DNA of 64,000 nt from CAYMAZ01 sp964388575 (lineage in GTDB: Bacteria; Bacteroidota; Bacteroidia; Bacteroidales; DTU049): assembly GCA_964388575.1 (NCBI GenBank), contig CAYMAZ010000001.1, positions 78,280 through 142,279 of the forward strand. The letters run 5' to 3'. The notes beneath the pieces are model-generated. The model saw only the letters and a list, made by a program, of their open reading frames with translations. It was not told the DNA's origin and made no database searches. A program made the position numbers and the translations under genes. This document shows, piece by piece, positions 9,193 through 16,958 of the stretch; position 1 is the first letter of the stretch; every line of letters starts with the position of its first letter.

Positions 9193-9819
9193 TCAGTCAA
9201 GGATCAGGAAATCAACATTTCCTTTGCCCTCTCTCACAAGTTCAATTACATCACCGGTACAGTCGAGAATTGTGGAGCCTACCACATCACCATAGCCACC
9301 ATCAATTACCATATCCACAATGCCGTTGTAGTTTTCGTGGATGAGTTCCGGGTTGATGGTGTTTTCAGGATTCTCTTTATCAATAACTATTGAAGTTGAC
9401 ATAATTGGATGCCCCAGTTCTTCTACAATTGTCTGTATGATACTTCTGTCAGGAACCCTGATGCCCACAGTTTTTTTCTTGCTCATAAAAATCTTCGGGA
9501 CATTATTTGAGGCATTTAATATAAATGTATAAGGCCCGGGTAGGCAATGCTTCATGATTTTGTAAAAATCATTATTCAGTGGTCTTGCATAGGTGGAAAG
9601 GTCGCTCAGGTTATTGCAGATAAGTGAAAAATTAGCTTTACTGAGAGGAATTCCTTTGATTTGTGATATCTTTTCCACAGCTTTGGGTTTGTAAATACTG
9701 CACCCCATTCCGTAAACAGTGTCAGTTGGATAAATGATGATTCCTCCGTCAGAAAGACACTGTACAACTTTCTGAATTGCTTTGGGTGAAGGATTTTCTT
9801 CATAGATTTTTAGTAACAT
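9193..9819 (-). CDS. Sua5/YciO/YrdC family protein
   Basis: The 208-residue single YrdC domain contains YPTDTVYGMGC, KGIPLSKANFSLIC and PGPYTFILNA. The family binds dsRNA or nucleotides, and TsaC/Sua5 members make threonylcarbamoyl-AMP for the t6A modification of tRNA. Here the final motif reads PIMSTS rather than the S-x-N of TsaC, which looks more like the YciO branch. The t6A role is therefore uncertain unless this is the only family member in the genome. A -7 box (TATATTTG on the minus strand, 9840-9847) lies 20 bases before the start. Confidence 0.82.
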   Translation of the reverse strand: MLLKIYEENPSPKAIQKVVQCLSDGGIIIYPTDTVYGMGCSIYKPKAVEKISQIKGIPLSKANFSLICNNLSDLSTYARPLNNDFYKIMKHCLPGPYTFILNASNNVPKIFMSKKKTVGIRVPDRSIIQTIVEELGHPIMSTSIVIDKENPENTINPELIHENYNGIVDMVIDGGYGDVVGSTILDCTGDVIELVREGKGNVDFLILD

Positions 9820-9899
9820 AACAAATGTATTAATTCATGCAAATATAAGTTTTTTATGGAACATTTTCATCAAATGAAGTTAAAAAAAACGAAAAAAAA

Positions 9900-11328
9900 T
9901 TACACAAACTTTTTTAAGGTGATGGGGATGTTTTGAATGATGTCTCCAGCCAGCATCCCATGTTCACCCAACTCATCAGAAACAATATCACCTGCTGTGC
10001 CGTGTACAAATACTCCCGCAAGGGCTGCAAATGTGGGAGATTTTGTTTGTGCAAAAAGCCCCGTGATCACTCCGGTCAACACATCTCCGCTGCCTGCTGT
10101 TGCCATCCCAGGGTTCCCGGTAGAATTGAAAAATACTTTTCCGTCTGGAAAACTGACAGAAGTGTGCGCACCTTTGAGTATAATTATAATATTGTATTTA
10201 ACTGACATGGCTTTCTGAAGTTGAAGTCTTTCAAAATGGCTTTCAGTTTTACCGAAAAGTCGTTCAGCAGGAAGAAATGATAGCCATGTTTTGTTTTCTG
10301 CAAGTATGTTGAGTGCATCAGCATCAATTATAATTGGAAATGGAGTGTTCTGAATGAGAAGTTTTAGAACAGATGCAGTTTTGTTCGATGTCCCGATCCC
10401 AGATCCGATTCCGATAGCAGAGAAGCCGCATAAATCCGGGAGTTGAGTTATAACATTTTTATCCGGATCAATACTTGCCATTGCTTCTGGAACTGCAGTC
10501 TGAATGACAGATAAGGAGTCCCCGGGTACATGAACAGTTAGTAGGCCTGCACCGGACCGAAGACAAGCTTCTGCAGCTAAAACAGCTGCTCCGGTTTTAC
10601 CTTTGCTTCCGGAAAGAATCAGAGCATGTCCGTAGTTGCCTTTATGTGAAAATTTTTTTCTGTGGAGCAGTCCAAATGGGATGTCGTCTTCAATCAAAAG
10701 AAAACTTGATGTTTTCTGTTGATTGATGAACTGCAAATCAAGACCGATGTCCAGCAATGAGAAGTTTCCCACAAACGCCCCACTGTCTGGTAAAAGAAAA
10801 GAGAGCTTGGGCAACTGAAATGTTAACGTATGGGTTGCACGGATTGTGTTTTTTTCAGAAGCATGCGTGTTGCTGCCTTCAGCAAACAACCCGCTTGGAA
10901 TGTCGATTGAGATTATGGATGCTTTTGACTTGTTTAACATGTGGATCACAGCTGCAGGGAACCCGTTTACAATTTTATTGAGGCCAGTACCGAACATTGC
11001 GTCTATAATGATGTTTTTTGTTGCAAAAAAATCTGTGGCAGGGGGTTGTTCCAGAAATCGTATTTTTGAAGAAATGGATTTCAGGCGTTTCAGATTAGCT
11101 TCAAAATCATCACTACCATGTTGCCTGAACTTCAGAATGATCGGTTCAACATCGTATCCTCTCTCCAGAAGTAGTCGTGAAATAGCAAGCCCATCTCCAC
11201 CGTTGTTACCTTGTCCACNNNNNNNNNNGAGATGCCCTCTCCATCAGATCAATCGATGATACCGGCTCGTGTTTGATAGTGTATGCATCTGCCTCCCTGA
11301 TTTGTTCAACAGTGATTATGGGGATCAT
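9900..11328 (-). CDS. nnr: Bifunctional NAD(P)HX epimerase/dehydratase, interrupted by a 10-N assembly gap
   Basis: The gene starts at the ATG at 11328 (MIPIITVEQIREADAYT) and is broken by ten N at 11219-11228. The flanks belong to one protein: the left flank ends in DLMERAS and the right resumes at GQGNNGGDG, both YjeF_N epimerase landmarks. About 25-30 codons normally lie between them, so the ten N are a placeholder. The true gap should be a multiple of three. The C-terminal half is the ADP-dependent dehydratase (ILSGSKGKTGAAVLAAEACL, GNPGMATAGSGDVLTGVITG). Together the domains repair hydrated NADH and NADPH. The piece from 10997 down is open without interruption. Confidence 0.88.
11219..11228. 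other. Assembly gap of 10 N inside nnr
   Basis: Ten undetermined bases interrupt the epimerase domain. The reading frame on both sides is restored only if the real missing length is a multiple of three, so this is a scaffolding placeholder and not a real frameshift. Confidence 0.95.
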
Positions 11329-11341
11329 TGCTCAGATTTGT

Positions 11342-11710
11342 TTAATAATAGTTCTGAAATTTATCCAGTTCGTTCCACGGAACAGAGAATAATACGGTGC
11401 CGATAAATGCAAAATACAGAATAATGAGAAGGAAGTAGCACGATGAAATGATCAGTCCGATAATTGCACAAACCCGACCGGCTTTCATGTTGTTGTAAGA
11501 AGAAACAGAAAATTTTCCCGGATCTGCTCTGTATTCTTCGTTGGCTTTCTTGGACTGGACCAGCGCAATGATTCCGAGAACAAGTCCCACAATGCCATAA
11601 CACCAGCACGTGACAATTGACAAAATGCCAAGCACGAGAATTGATGTTGAATAGGGCAGGGGTTCCTGTTGAATGAACTGAGGCTGTGGTGATGAATAAT
11701 TTTGTTCCAT
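11342..11710 (-). CDS. Small membrane protein, DUF4190-like
   Basis: The 122-residue protein has a Pro/Gln-rich cytoplasmic N-terminus and two or three membrane helices (STSILVLGILSIVTCWCYGI, VCAIIGLIISSCYFLLIILY). The repeated pattern of GILSIV..GLVLGIIALV followed by AGRVCAIIGLIIS is the DUF4190/CCC-motif layout common in Bacteroidetes. It starts 12 bases after the stop of the DUF2752 gene and probably shares its transcript. Function is unknown. Confidence 0.72.
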   Translation of the reverse strand: MEQNYSSPQPQFIQQEPLPYSTSILVLGILSIVTCWCYGIVGLVLGIIALVQSKKANEEYRADPGKFSVSSYNNMKAGRVCAIIGLIISSCYFLLIILYFAFIGTVLFSVPWNELDKFQNYY

Positions 11711-11722
11711 AGGGTTTTAAAA

Positions 11723-12058
11723 TTAAATGAATCTGAATATGAAATGAACGATGACGATTGAGACGGTAAAAATAAAGAAATATTTCAAATAAATGCCTCC
11801 CTTTTCAAACCGGAAAATGAGATGTAAAATGAGAAATATAATAAGGAGTATCATTGGAATGAGTGCAGGATATGTATAAACAGATCCAATCAGATCACCT
11901 TTTAGTAATTTTATGAAAGCACTTTGCATGCCGCATCCTGGACAGGGAATTCCCAGAAACTTTTTATAAAAGCACGGTAACTGATTTGACTCAAGCCAAT
12001 GAATCACTGAAAACAGCATAACCAAAGGTGTTAAAAGAATTTTTATTGAATCATGCAA
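11723..12058 (-). CDS. DUF2752 membrane protein
   Basis: This 111-residue membrane protein carries the DUF2752 hallmark GIPCPGCGMQSAF in the first half and two hydrophobic helices in the second (LIPMILLIIFLILHLIF, YFFIFTVSIVIVHFIF). The family is widespread in Bacteroidetes and its CPGCG motif suggests metal or redox chemistry, but no activity is established. It is divergent from ruvX, with 49 bases between the two starts. Confidence 0.82.
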   Translation of the reverse strand: MHDSIKILLTPLVMLFSVIHWLESNQLPCFYKKFLGIPCPGCGMQSAFIKLLKGDLIGSVYTYPALIPMILLIIFLILHLIFRFEKGGIYLKYFFIFTVSIVIVHFIFRFI

Positions 12059-12091
12059 AAGTAAGAAATTTTATCTACCATAAAAAATTTG

Positions 12092-12099
12092 TAATTTTG
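12092..12099 (+). promoter_or_regulatory. -7 promoter box of ruvX
   Basis: TAATTTTG fits the Bacteroidetes -7 consensus TAnnTTTG. It ends only eight bases before the ruvX ATG at 12108, so the predicted transcript would have a leader of only a few bases. No good -33 TTTG is seen at the usual distance. Confidence 0.5.
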
Positions 12100-12107
12100 C
12101 AATTTGT

Positions 12108-12539
12108 ATGAATGCTGGAAGAATATTAGCACTTGATTATGGTTTGAAAAGAACAGGAATTGCTGTAACAGATGAAACCTGCACTTTTTCTTTTCCCTTG
12201 GAGACTATTCCTACCATTGAGCTTTTGGAATGGATTTCAGGATATGTTTCCAGAGAAAATGTGGCAGGGTTTGTCATTGGACAACCTTTATGTTCAGACA
12301 ATACACCTGCAGCTATAGAGCCACATATTTCAGGATTCATCCGCAGGCTGAAGGCAAAATTCCCGGATATCACTGTTGCCAGAGTTGATGAAAGATATAC
12401 ATCGAAAATGGCATTTGATACAATACTTGCAGGAGGTGTCCCGAAAATGAAACGCAGGGATAAATCTCTTGTTGATAAAATCAGTGCATCCATCATCCTG
12501 CAAACATATATTGATTCACTTCAAATTAATAAAAAATAA
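12108..12539 (+). CDS. ruvX: Holliday junction resolvase-like protein YqgF/RuvX
   Basis: The 143-residue RNase H-fold protein has the YqgF motifs LALDYGLKRTGIAV at the N-terminus, VIGQP in the middle and VDERYTSKMA near the end. YqgF is linked to pre-16S rRNA maturation and is an anti-termination factor in some bacteria. The resolvase name comes from structure. The stop TAA shares its last base with the ATG of def (TAATG), so the two are translationally coupled. Confidence 0.93.
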   Translation: MNAGRILALDYGLKRTGIAVTDETCTFSFPLETIPTIELLEWISGYVSRENVAGFVIGQPLCSDNTPAAIEPHISGFIRRLKAKFPDITVARVDERYTSKMAFDTILAGGVPKMKRRDKSLVDKISASIILQTYIDSLQINKK

Positions 12540-13096
12540 TGTTACCTGTTGTAGCAATCGGTCATTCGACATTAAGAAAAAAAGCAACTGAAATTGGTCC
12601 TGATTATCCGGGGCTCAAAGAGCTTGTTGAACAAATGTTTGAAACCATGTATGCATCCAGAGGCGTGGGTCTGGCAGCACCTCAAGTGAATAAATCAATA
12701 CGTCTGTTTGTGGTTGATGCCAGGCCATATGCTGAAGATGATCCAACAGTTAAGGACTTTGTGAAGGTCTTTATTAATCCGCGCATATTAAATGAAACCG
12801 GAGAGTTTTGGTTGTTTAATGAAGGATGTCTCAGTGTCCCTGGAATCAATGAAGATGTATCTAGAATGTCTGAAGTGGAACTGGAGTATATGGACATGGA
12901 CTTTAATACCCACCGGGAAATTTTCAGGGGAATTGCAGGCAGAATTATTCAACACGAATACGATCATCTTGAAGGAGTCTTGTTTGTTGATCGTCTGAGC
13001 CCTCTGAAGAAAACATTATTGAAAGGGAAAGTGAATAAAATTTCAAAAGGAGAAGTCGACATTACATACAGGATGTTGTTCCCCAAAAAGAGATAG
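12539..13096 (+). CDS. def: Peptide deformylase
   Basis: The 185-residue metalloenzyme removes the formyl group from nascent N-termini. All three motifs are present: GVGLAAPQV, EGCLSVPG and the metal-binding HEYDH (IIQHEYDHLEG). The N-terminus is the conserved MLPVVAIGHSTLRKKA. It overlaps ruvX by one base and is followed three bases later by a lipoprotein gene, forming a ruvX-def-lipoprotein operon. Confidence 0.96.
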   Translation: MLPVVAIGHSTLRKKATEIGPDYPGLKELVEQMFETMYASRGVGLAAPQVNKSIRLFVVDARPYAEDDPTVKDFVKVFINPRILNETGEFWLFNEGCLSVPGINEDVSRMSEVELEYMDMDFNTHREIFRGIAGRIIQHEYDHLEGVLFVDRLSPLKKTLLKGKVNKISKGEVDITYRMLFPKKR

Positions 13097-13099
13097 AAT

Positions 13100-13627
13100 A
13101 TGAAAAAAAATACCCAATTTGTTCTGATTGTAATGTTCATCATTACGGTTATGTCATGTACATCAAAGCATGATAAGTTGACATCAGAAATCAGACATCT
13201 GGAAGAAACAGTTAGAAGCCAGGCCATTCCGGATAAACAGTCAGGTGCCGAACTCGTAAATAAATATCTGGAATTTGCTGATTCATTTCCGGAAGACTCC
13301 CTTGCACCAACAGTGTTGTTTAATGCTGCAAGATTGTCTTTGGCTATGAATGATACAGAACAGACGATGACAATCCTTGACAGAATTATTGAGCAGTTTA
13401 ATAACAGCAAGCCTGTTGCTGATGCCTATGTGCTGAAGGGTTTTATATATGAAACCGTATATCAGGATTATGCCAGTGCCCGTGAATGGTATGAACTGTT
13501 TCTGAAAGAATTTCCAAGCCATCACATGTGCGAAGATGTCAGATTCAGTCTGAACAATTTGGGAAAAACTCCCGAAGAACTCATTGCAGAATTTATGCAA
13601 CAACAGGAAGAACAAGGAAATCAATAA
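13100..13627 (+). CDS. Lipoprotein with TPR-like helices
   Basis: The 175-residue protein has a lipoprotein signal ending in the lipobox TVMSC, with Cys at residue 20. The mature part is helical and TPR-like (AYVLKGFIYETVYQDYASAR, YELFLKEFPSHH), similar in style to BamD or YbgF-type periplasmic repeats. It follows def by three bases. Proteins of this type in Bacteroidetes are anchored in the outer or inner membrane, and no specific partner can be named. Confidence 0.75.
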   Translation: MKKNTQFVLIVMFIITVMSCTSKHDKLTSEIRHLEETVRSQAIPDKQSGAELVNKYLEFADSFPEDSLAPTVLFNAARLSLAMNDTEQTMTILDRIIEQFNNSKPVADAYVLKGFIYETVYQDYASAREWYELFLKEFPSHHMCEDVRFSLNNLGKTPEELIAEFMQQQEEQGNQ

Positions 13628-13654
13628 AGAGGATTTAAGAAAACAATCAAATTT

Positions 13655-14194
13655 ATGATACAGAAAAGCATTGACTATTCAGTTGTTCAAAGCAAGCAGG
13701 TTGCAGAAATGCTCACTGTAGCCAATGAATATTGTCTGTTTATGGAAGAACTCGACAAATTTGATCTGTCCTATATCACAGAATATCTGCAACGAGTATT
13801 GCCTTTACTGTATCTCAGAGGATCACTTATGCCTGAAACTGAACCACATGACGAATCTGACAATGAACGATTTGTCATTGAAGAAACATGGGAGTATTTA
13901 TACAATCAGGTTATGAATTTGTTCGGGAAAAATAATTTGTTTTTTTACTGGGACGGAGATTTGAATGACACAGCTCAGTTAACAGTGTCGGAAATTTTGG
14001 CAGATTTGTATCAGGATTTGAAGGACTTTGTGATGCTTTATGCTAAACCTGCATACTATGCTAAAGTCAATTCCGTTCATATGTGCAGGCAATTGTATAA
14101 AAACAGATGGGGAAAAGGAGTTCCCTTATTGTTGTATCATTTGCACGGAATGATTTTTGAAAATGACCTAAATGTTGATGATCATGAATTCTGA
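13655..14194 (+). CDS. DUF5063-like cytoplasmic protein
   Basis: This 179-residue protein has no signal peptide and no membrane segment. It is rich in aromatic and acidic residues (YITEYLQRVLPLLYLRGSLM, FVIEETWEYLYNQVMNLFG). Position and style resemble the DUF5063 proteins found in Bacteroidetes near ruvX and def. It ends inside the start region of the next gene, suggesting coupling. I do not know a function. Confidence 0.65.
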   Translation: MIQKSIDYSVVQSKQVAEMLTVANEYCLFMEELDKFDLSYITEYLQRVLPLLYLRGSLMPETEPHDESDNERFVIEETWEYLYNQVMNLFGKNNLFFYWDGDLNDTAQLTVSEILADLYQDLKDFVMLYAKPAYYAKVNSVHMCRQLYKNRWGKGVPLLLYHLHGMIFENDLNVDDHEF

Positions 14195-15662
14195 ACGACG
14201 ATTTCGCAATGTTTTAGTAATACTATTTGGTATTATTTTTTCTATGTCAATAGCTATATCAGGATTTTCTCAAAATTCCTACCGGATTACTGTGAAAACA
14301 AATGCTTACAATGATACAGCATGTTATCTTGGTTATTATTATGGTAAGTTTCAATATTCTAAAGATACTGCATATTTTGACAAAAAGGGCGTTGCTGTCT
14401 TTGAAAATAAAAAGGAAGCACTTGACAGAGGCGTGTATTTTATTTTGTTCCCCAATAAAAAACACATGGATTTTATTGTCAATAAAGAACAACATATTTC
14501 ATTTGAAATTGACACAGCTGATTTGGTTAGGAATACGAAAATTACCGGGTCAAAAGAAAATCAGTTGTTTTACCAGTATAATAAGCAAATGGCTGATATG
14601 GGTGTTGCTTTTGAAAAGTATCGCAAACTGGAAGAGAGATTTCTGAAATCAAATCAGGATTCACTTCTGATTGTTCAATATGAGATTCAAGAAATGAATA
14701 ATCAGATGCAGAATATCAGAGAGCAGTTTATTGAAAACAATCCAGATATGCTTGTGACAAAGATTTTTTTACTGACAAAAGATCCTGAACTACCTGAAGC
14801 TCCTGTTAAAAATGATGGAACACCCGACAATGATTTTTTGTTTTATTATTTTAAATCAAATTTCTGGAATAATATGGATTTTACTGATGATGCTCTGGTC
14901 AGAACACCCGTGTTTCATTCCAGGCTTGAGCGTTTCTTTTCCAAAGTCATCATTCAACATCCGGACACTGTGATCAGGGAACTGGATCAGTTTATTCGTA
15001 AAACACAGAATACACCGGAGTTATTCAAATATGTTGTCTGGTTTTTAACCTTTCATTATGAAACATCTCAGATTATGGGTCATGATGCAGTTTTTGTACA
15101 TCTTGCAGATACATACTATAAAACTGGCAAAGCATTCTGGGCTTCTGAAGCTGCAACTCAAAAAATTATTGAAAGAGCTGACAAAATACGCCCAATCCTT
15201 ATCGGAAAAGTTGCACCAAATATGGCTCTTATTGACACCTCGCTCTCTGCTTACAAACCACTGTGGAATGTTTCAGCCATGTATACAATCCTTGTGTTTT
15301 GGGACCCCGACTGCGGGCATTGTAAAAAGGAAATCGAAAAACTAAAGTCATTTTATCTGGAAAACGGAAAGCAAAAAGGTATTGAAGTGTATTCCGTCTG
15401 CACTGATACAAGTATGACCCGCTGGAAAGATAAAATCGAAGAAAAAAGTATTCATGAATTTATTAACGTCAACGGAACAAGAAGCGCACTTGGAAATTAT
15501 CATGATTTATATGATGTATTTGCTACACCACTGATTTTTATTCTGGATAAAGAAAAGAAAATTATTGCAAAAAAAATAAGTGCTGATAATGTTCCATTGT
15601 TCATTACTCAGTTTGAAGCTATTAAAAACGAAGAAAAAGAAATTTACAATGAAAAAAACTAG
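14184..15662 (+). CDS. Periplasmic thioredoxin-fold protein, TlpA/DUF5106-like
   Basis: The preferred start is the ATG at 14184 (MNSERRFRN), giving 492 residues. Two other ATGs lie 12 and 6 bases upstream in the same frame. The N-terminus is a signal peptide (VLVILFGIIFSMSIAISGFS). The middle is a long helical DUF5106/DUF4369-type region. The C-terminal thioredoxin fold carries the redox motif C-G-H-C (Cys 377 and Cys 380, context FWDPDCGHCKKE) and ends with a cis-Pro loop (FATPLIFILD). It is likely a secreted disulfide reductase or oxidase. The gene overlaps the upstream gene by 11 bases and the downstream lipoprotein by 14. Confidence 0.8.
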   Translation: MNSERRFRNVLVILFGIIFSMSIAISGFSQNSYRITVKTNAYNDTACYLGYYYGKFQYSKDTAYFDKKGVAVFENKKEALDRGVYFILFPNKKHMDFIVNKEQHISFEIDTADLVRNTKITGSKENQLFYQYNKQMADMGVAFEKYRKLEERFLKSNQDSLLIVQYEIQEMNNQMQNIREQFIENNPDMLVTKIFLLTKDPELPEAPVKNDGTPDNDFLFYYFKSNFWNNMDFTDDALVRTPVFHSRLERFFSKVIIQHPDTVIRELDQFIRKTQNTPELFKYVVWFLTFHYETSQIMGHDAVFVHLADTYYKTGKAFWASEAATQKIIERADKIRPILIGKVAPNMALIDTSLSAYKPLWNVSAMYTILVFWDPDCGHCKKEIEKLKSFYLENGKQKGIEVYSVCTDTSMTRWKDKIEEKSIHEFINVNGTRSALGNYHDLYDVFATPLIFILDKEKKIIAKKISADNVPLFITQFEAIKNEEKEIYNEKN

Positions 15663-16716
15663 AACAAATTATTTCCTCCTCCTTACTCTGTTACTCATCT
15701 TCATATTTACCGGATGTAAAAATGATTTTGAAATTAATGCAGATTACGAAGATATTAATATCATTTATGGAGTGCTTGACCCGAGTCTGCAAAAACAGTA
15801 CATTAGAATCAACAGAGCGTTTCTGACAGATGACAACGCAATGATTGTTGCAACAAACCCTGACAGCTCTCACTATCCCTATAAACTTAACGTTTCTGTG
15901 ATTGAATACAATAAAAATAATCAGCTCGTCAGAATTTATGAAGCTCAGACTGATACTTTGCCCAAAACTGATGGCGTTTTCAATACAGGATACCAGGTGT
16001 ATTACTGTATTGAGTCAACAGGAGTCTACAGTGTTTCAGACTATGGTACACTGGGGAAAGACACATTGTACTTTAATCCCGAGAACCGGTTCAAACTTAT
16101 CGTGGAAAATCCTGTGACAGGTGATATCAGTGAAGCTGAAACATATTTGATTGATAATATCAACCCTTCAAGACCCTCCAGTAAATTGATTTCGTTTGTC
16201 AGTATGAATTCCTCCAATGGAGTGTTGTTCAGATCAGTAGTAAACGGAGCATTGTATGAAGCAAAATACATTTTTTATTATAGAGAAGTGTATCTAGATA
16301 ATCCAACTGATACAATTTTAAAAGAGATCCACTGGAATCTGGGATCTGTAAAAACCAATAGGATTTCGGGCGGGGAGGAAATTAAATTTTCATATGTTCC
16401 ACATATGTTCTTCAACATTCTTAAGAATCAGATTCCCCAAAGTTCCAATGTAAGAAGATTTCACGGAAAATTTGTTAATAACAGGAGAATAGATGTGAAC
16501 CTGATTGTCTCAACCGGAGCACTGGAACTGAGTTCGTATATTGATGCCAACAAACCTTCTTCCTCAATAATTCAGGACAGACCGATTTATACTAATATCT
16601 CAAACGGTGTTGGAATTTTTTCTGCAAAAAAAATACTCAGACTTGAACTTGATCTGAATCAGTTTACAGTTGATTCACTGAGAAACGGATCTGTATCGTA
16701 CTTGAATTTTCAGTAA
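15649..16716 (+). CDS. Lipoprotein, DUF4249-like, unknown function
   Basis: The start at 15649 is chosen because it yields a lipoprotein signal (FLLLTLLLIFIFTGC, Cys at residue 23). A frame-open start at 15580 would bury the signal. The protein is 355 residues. It is predicted to be beta-rich (NIIYGVLDPSLQKQYIRINR, FKLIVENPVTGDISEAETYL), reminiscent of DUF4249 lipoproteins of Bacteroidetes. It overlaps the end of the thioredoxin-fold gene by 14 bases. The family assignment is tentative. Confidence 0.6.
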   Translation: MKKTRTNYFLLLTLLLIFIFTGCKNDFEINADYEDINIIYGVLDPSLQKQYIRINRAFLTDDNAMIVATNPDSSHYPYKLNVSVIEYNKNNQLVRIYEAQTDTLPKTDGVFNTGYQVYYCIESTGVYSVSDYGTLGKDTLYFNPENRFKLIVENPVTGDISEAETYLIDNINPSRPSSKLISFVSMNSSNGVLFRSVVNGALYEAKYIFYYREVYLDNPTDTILKEIHWNLGSVKTNRISGGEEIKFSYVPHMFFNILKNQIPQSSNVRRFHGKFVNNRRIDVNLIVSTGALELSSYIDANKPSSSIIQDRPIYTNISNGVGIFSAKKILRLELDLNQFTVDSLRNGSVSYLNFQ

Positions 16717-16883
16717 ATCTGATATGATTAAACAAATTGCCACTGAAACGTTCAGTGACAATTTTGGTTGGTAGTTAAGAGTTTCCTTAGAAGAGTCTAT
16801 TAAACACATAGTTTGAAAGTATTTGTTGCTGTCTTTTTGTCAGTATACTTTTTCGGAAAAGTGTGAATATTTTCACTATTTTG

Positions 16884-16923
16884 TGACATATCTGTCAGTT
16901 TTATGTCATGGCATAAAAGTTGA
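16884..16923 (+). promoter_or_regulatory. Putative sigma-54-type heat-shock promoter of dnaK with TGTCA repeats
   Basis: TGGCATAAAAGTTGA (16909-16923) matches the sigma-54 consensus TGGCAYRNNNNTTGC at every fixed position but the last. Just upstream lies an inverted pair TGACATATCTGTCA (16884-16897) and a further TGTCA at 16904-16908, exactly 11 bp (one helical turn) after the previous TGTCA. A start about 12 bases after the -12 element would leave a leader of about 25 bases before dnaK. No CIRCE element is present. Confidence 0.55.
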
Positions 16924-16958
16924 AAACCCCGAATACATAAAAAAATATTAATACTAAC

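Noticed and set aside
10997..11328. Frameshift pseudogene in nnr
   Set aside because: The apparent frame break comes only from the 10-N placeholder; both sides encode conserved parts of one enzyme.
16780..16958. CIRCE (HrcA) operator upstream of dnaK
   Set aside because: No TTAGCACTC-N9-GAGTGCTAA is present; the TGTCA/TGGCA layout fits better.
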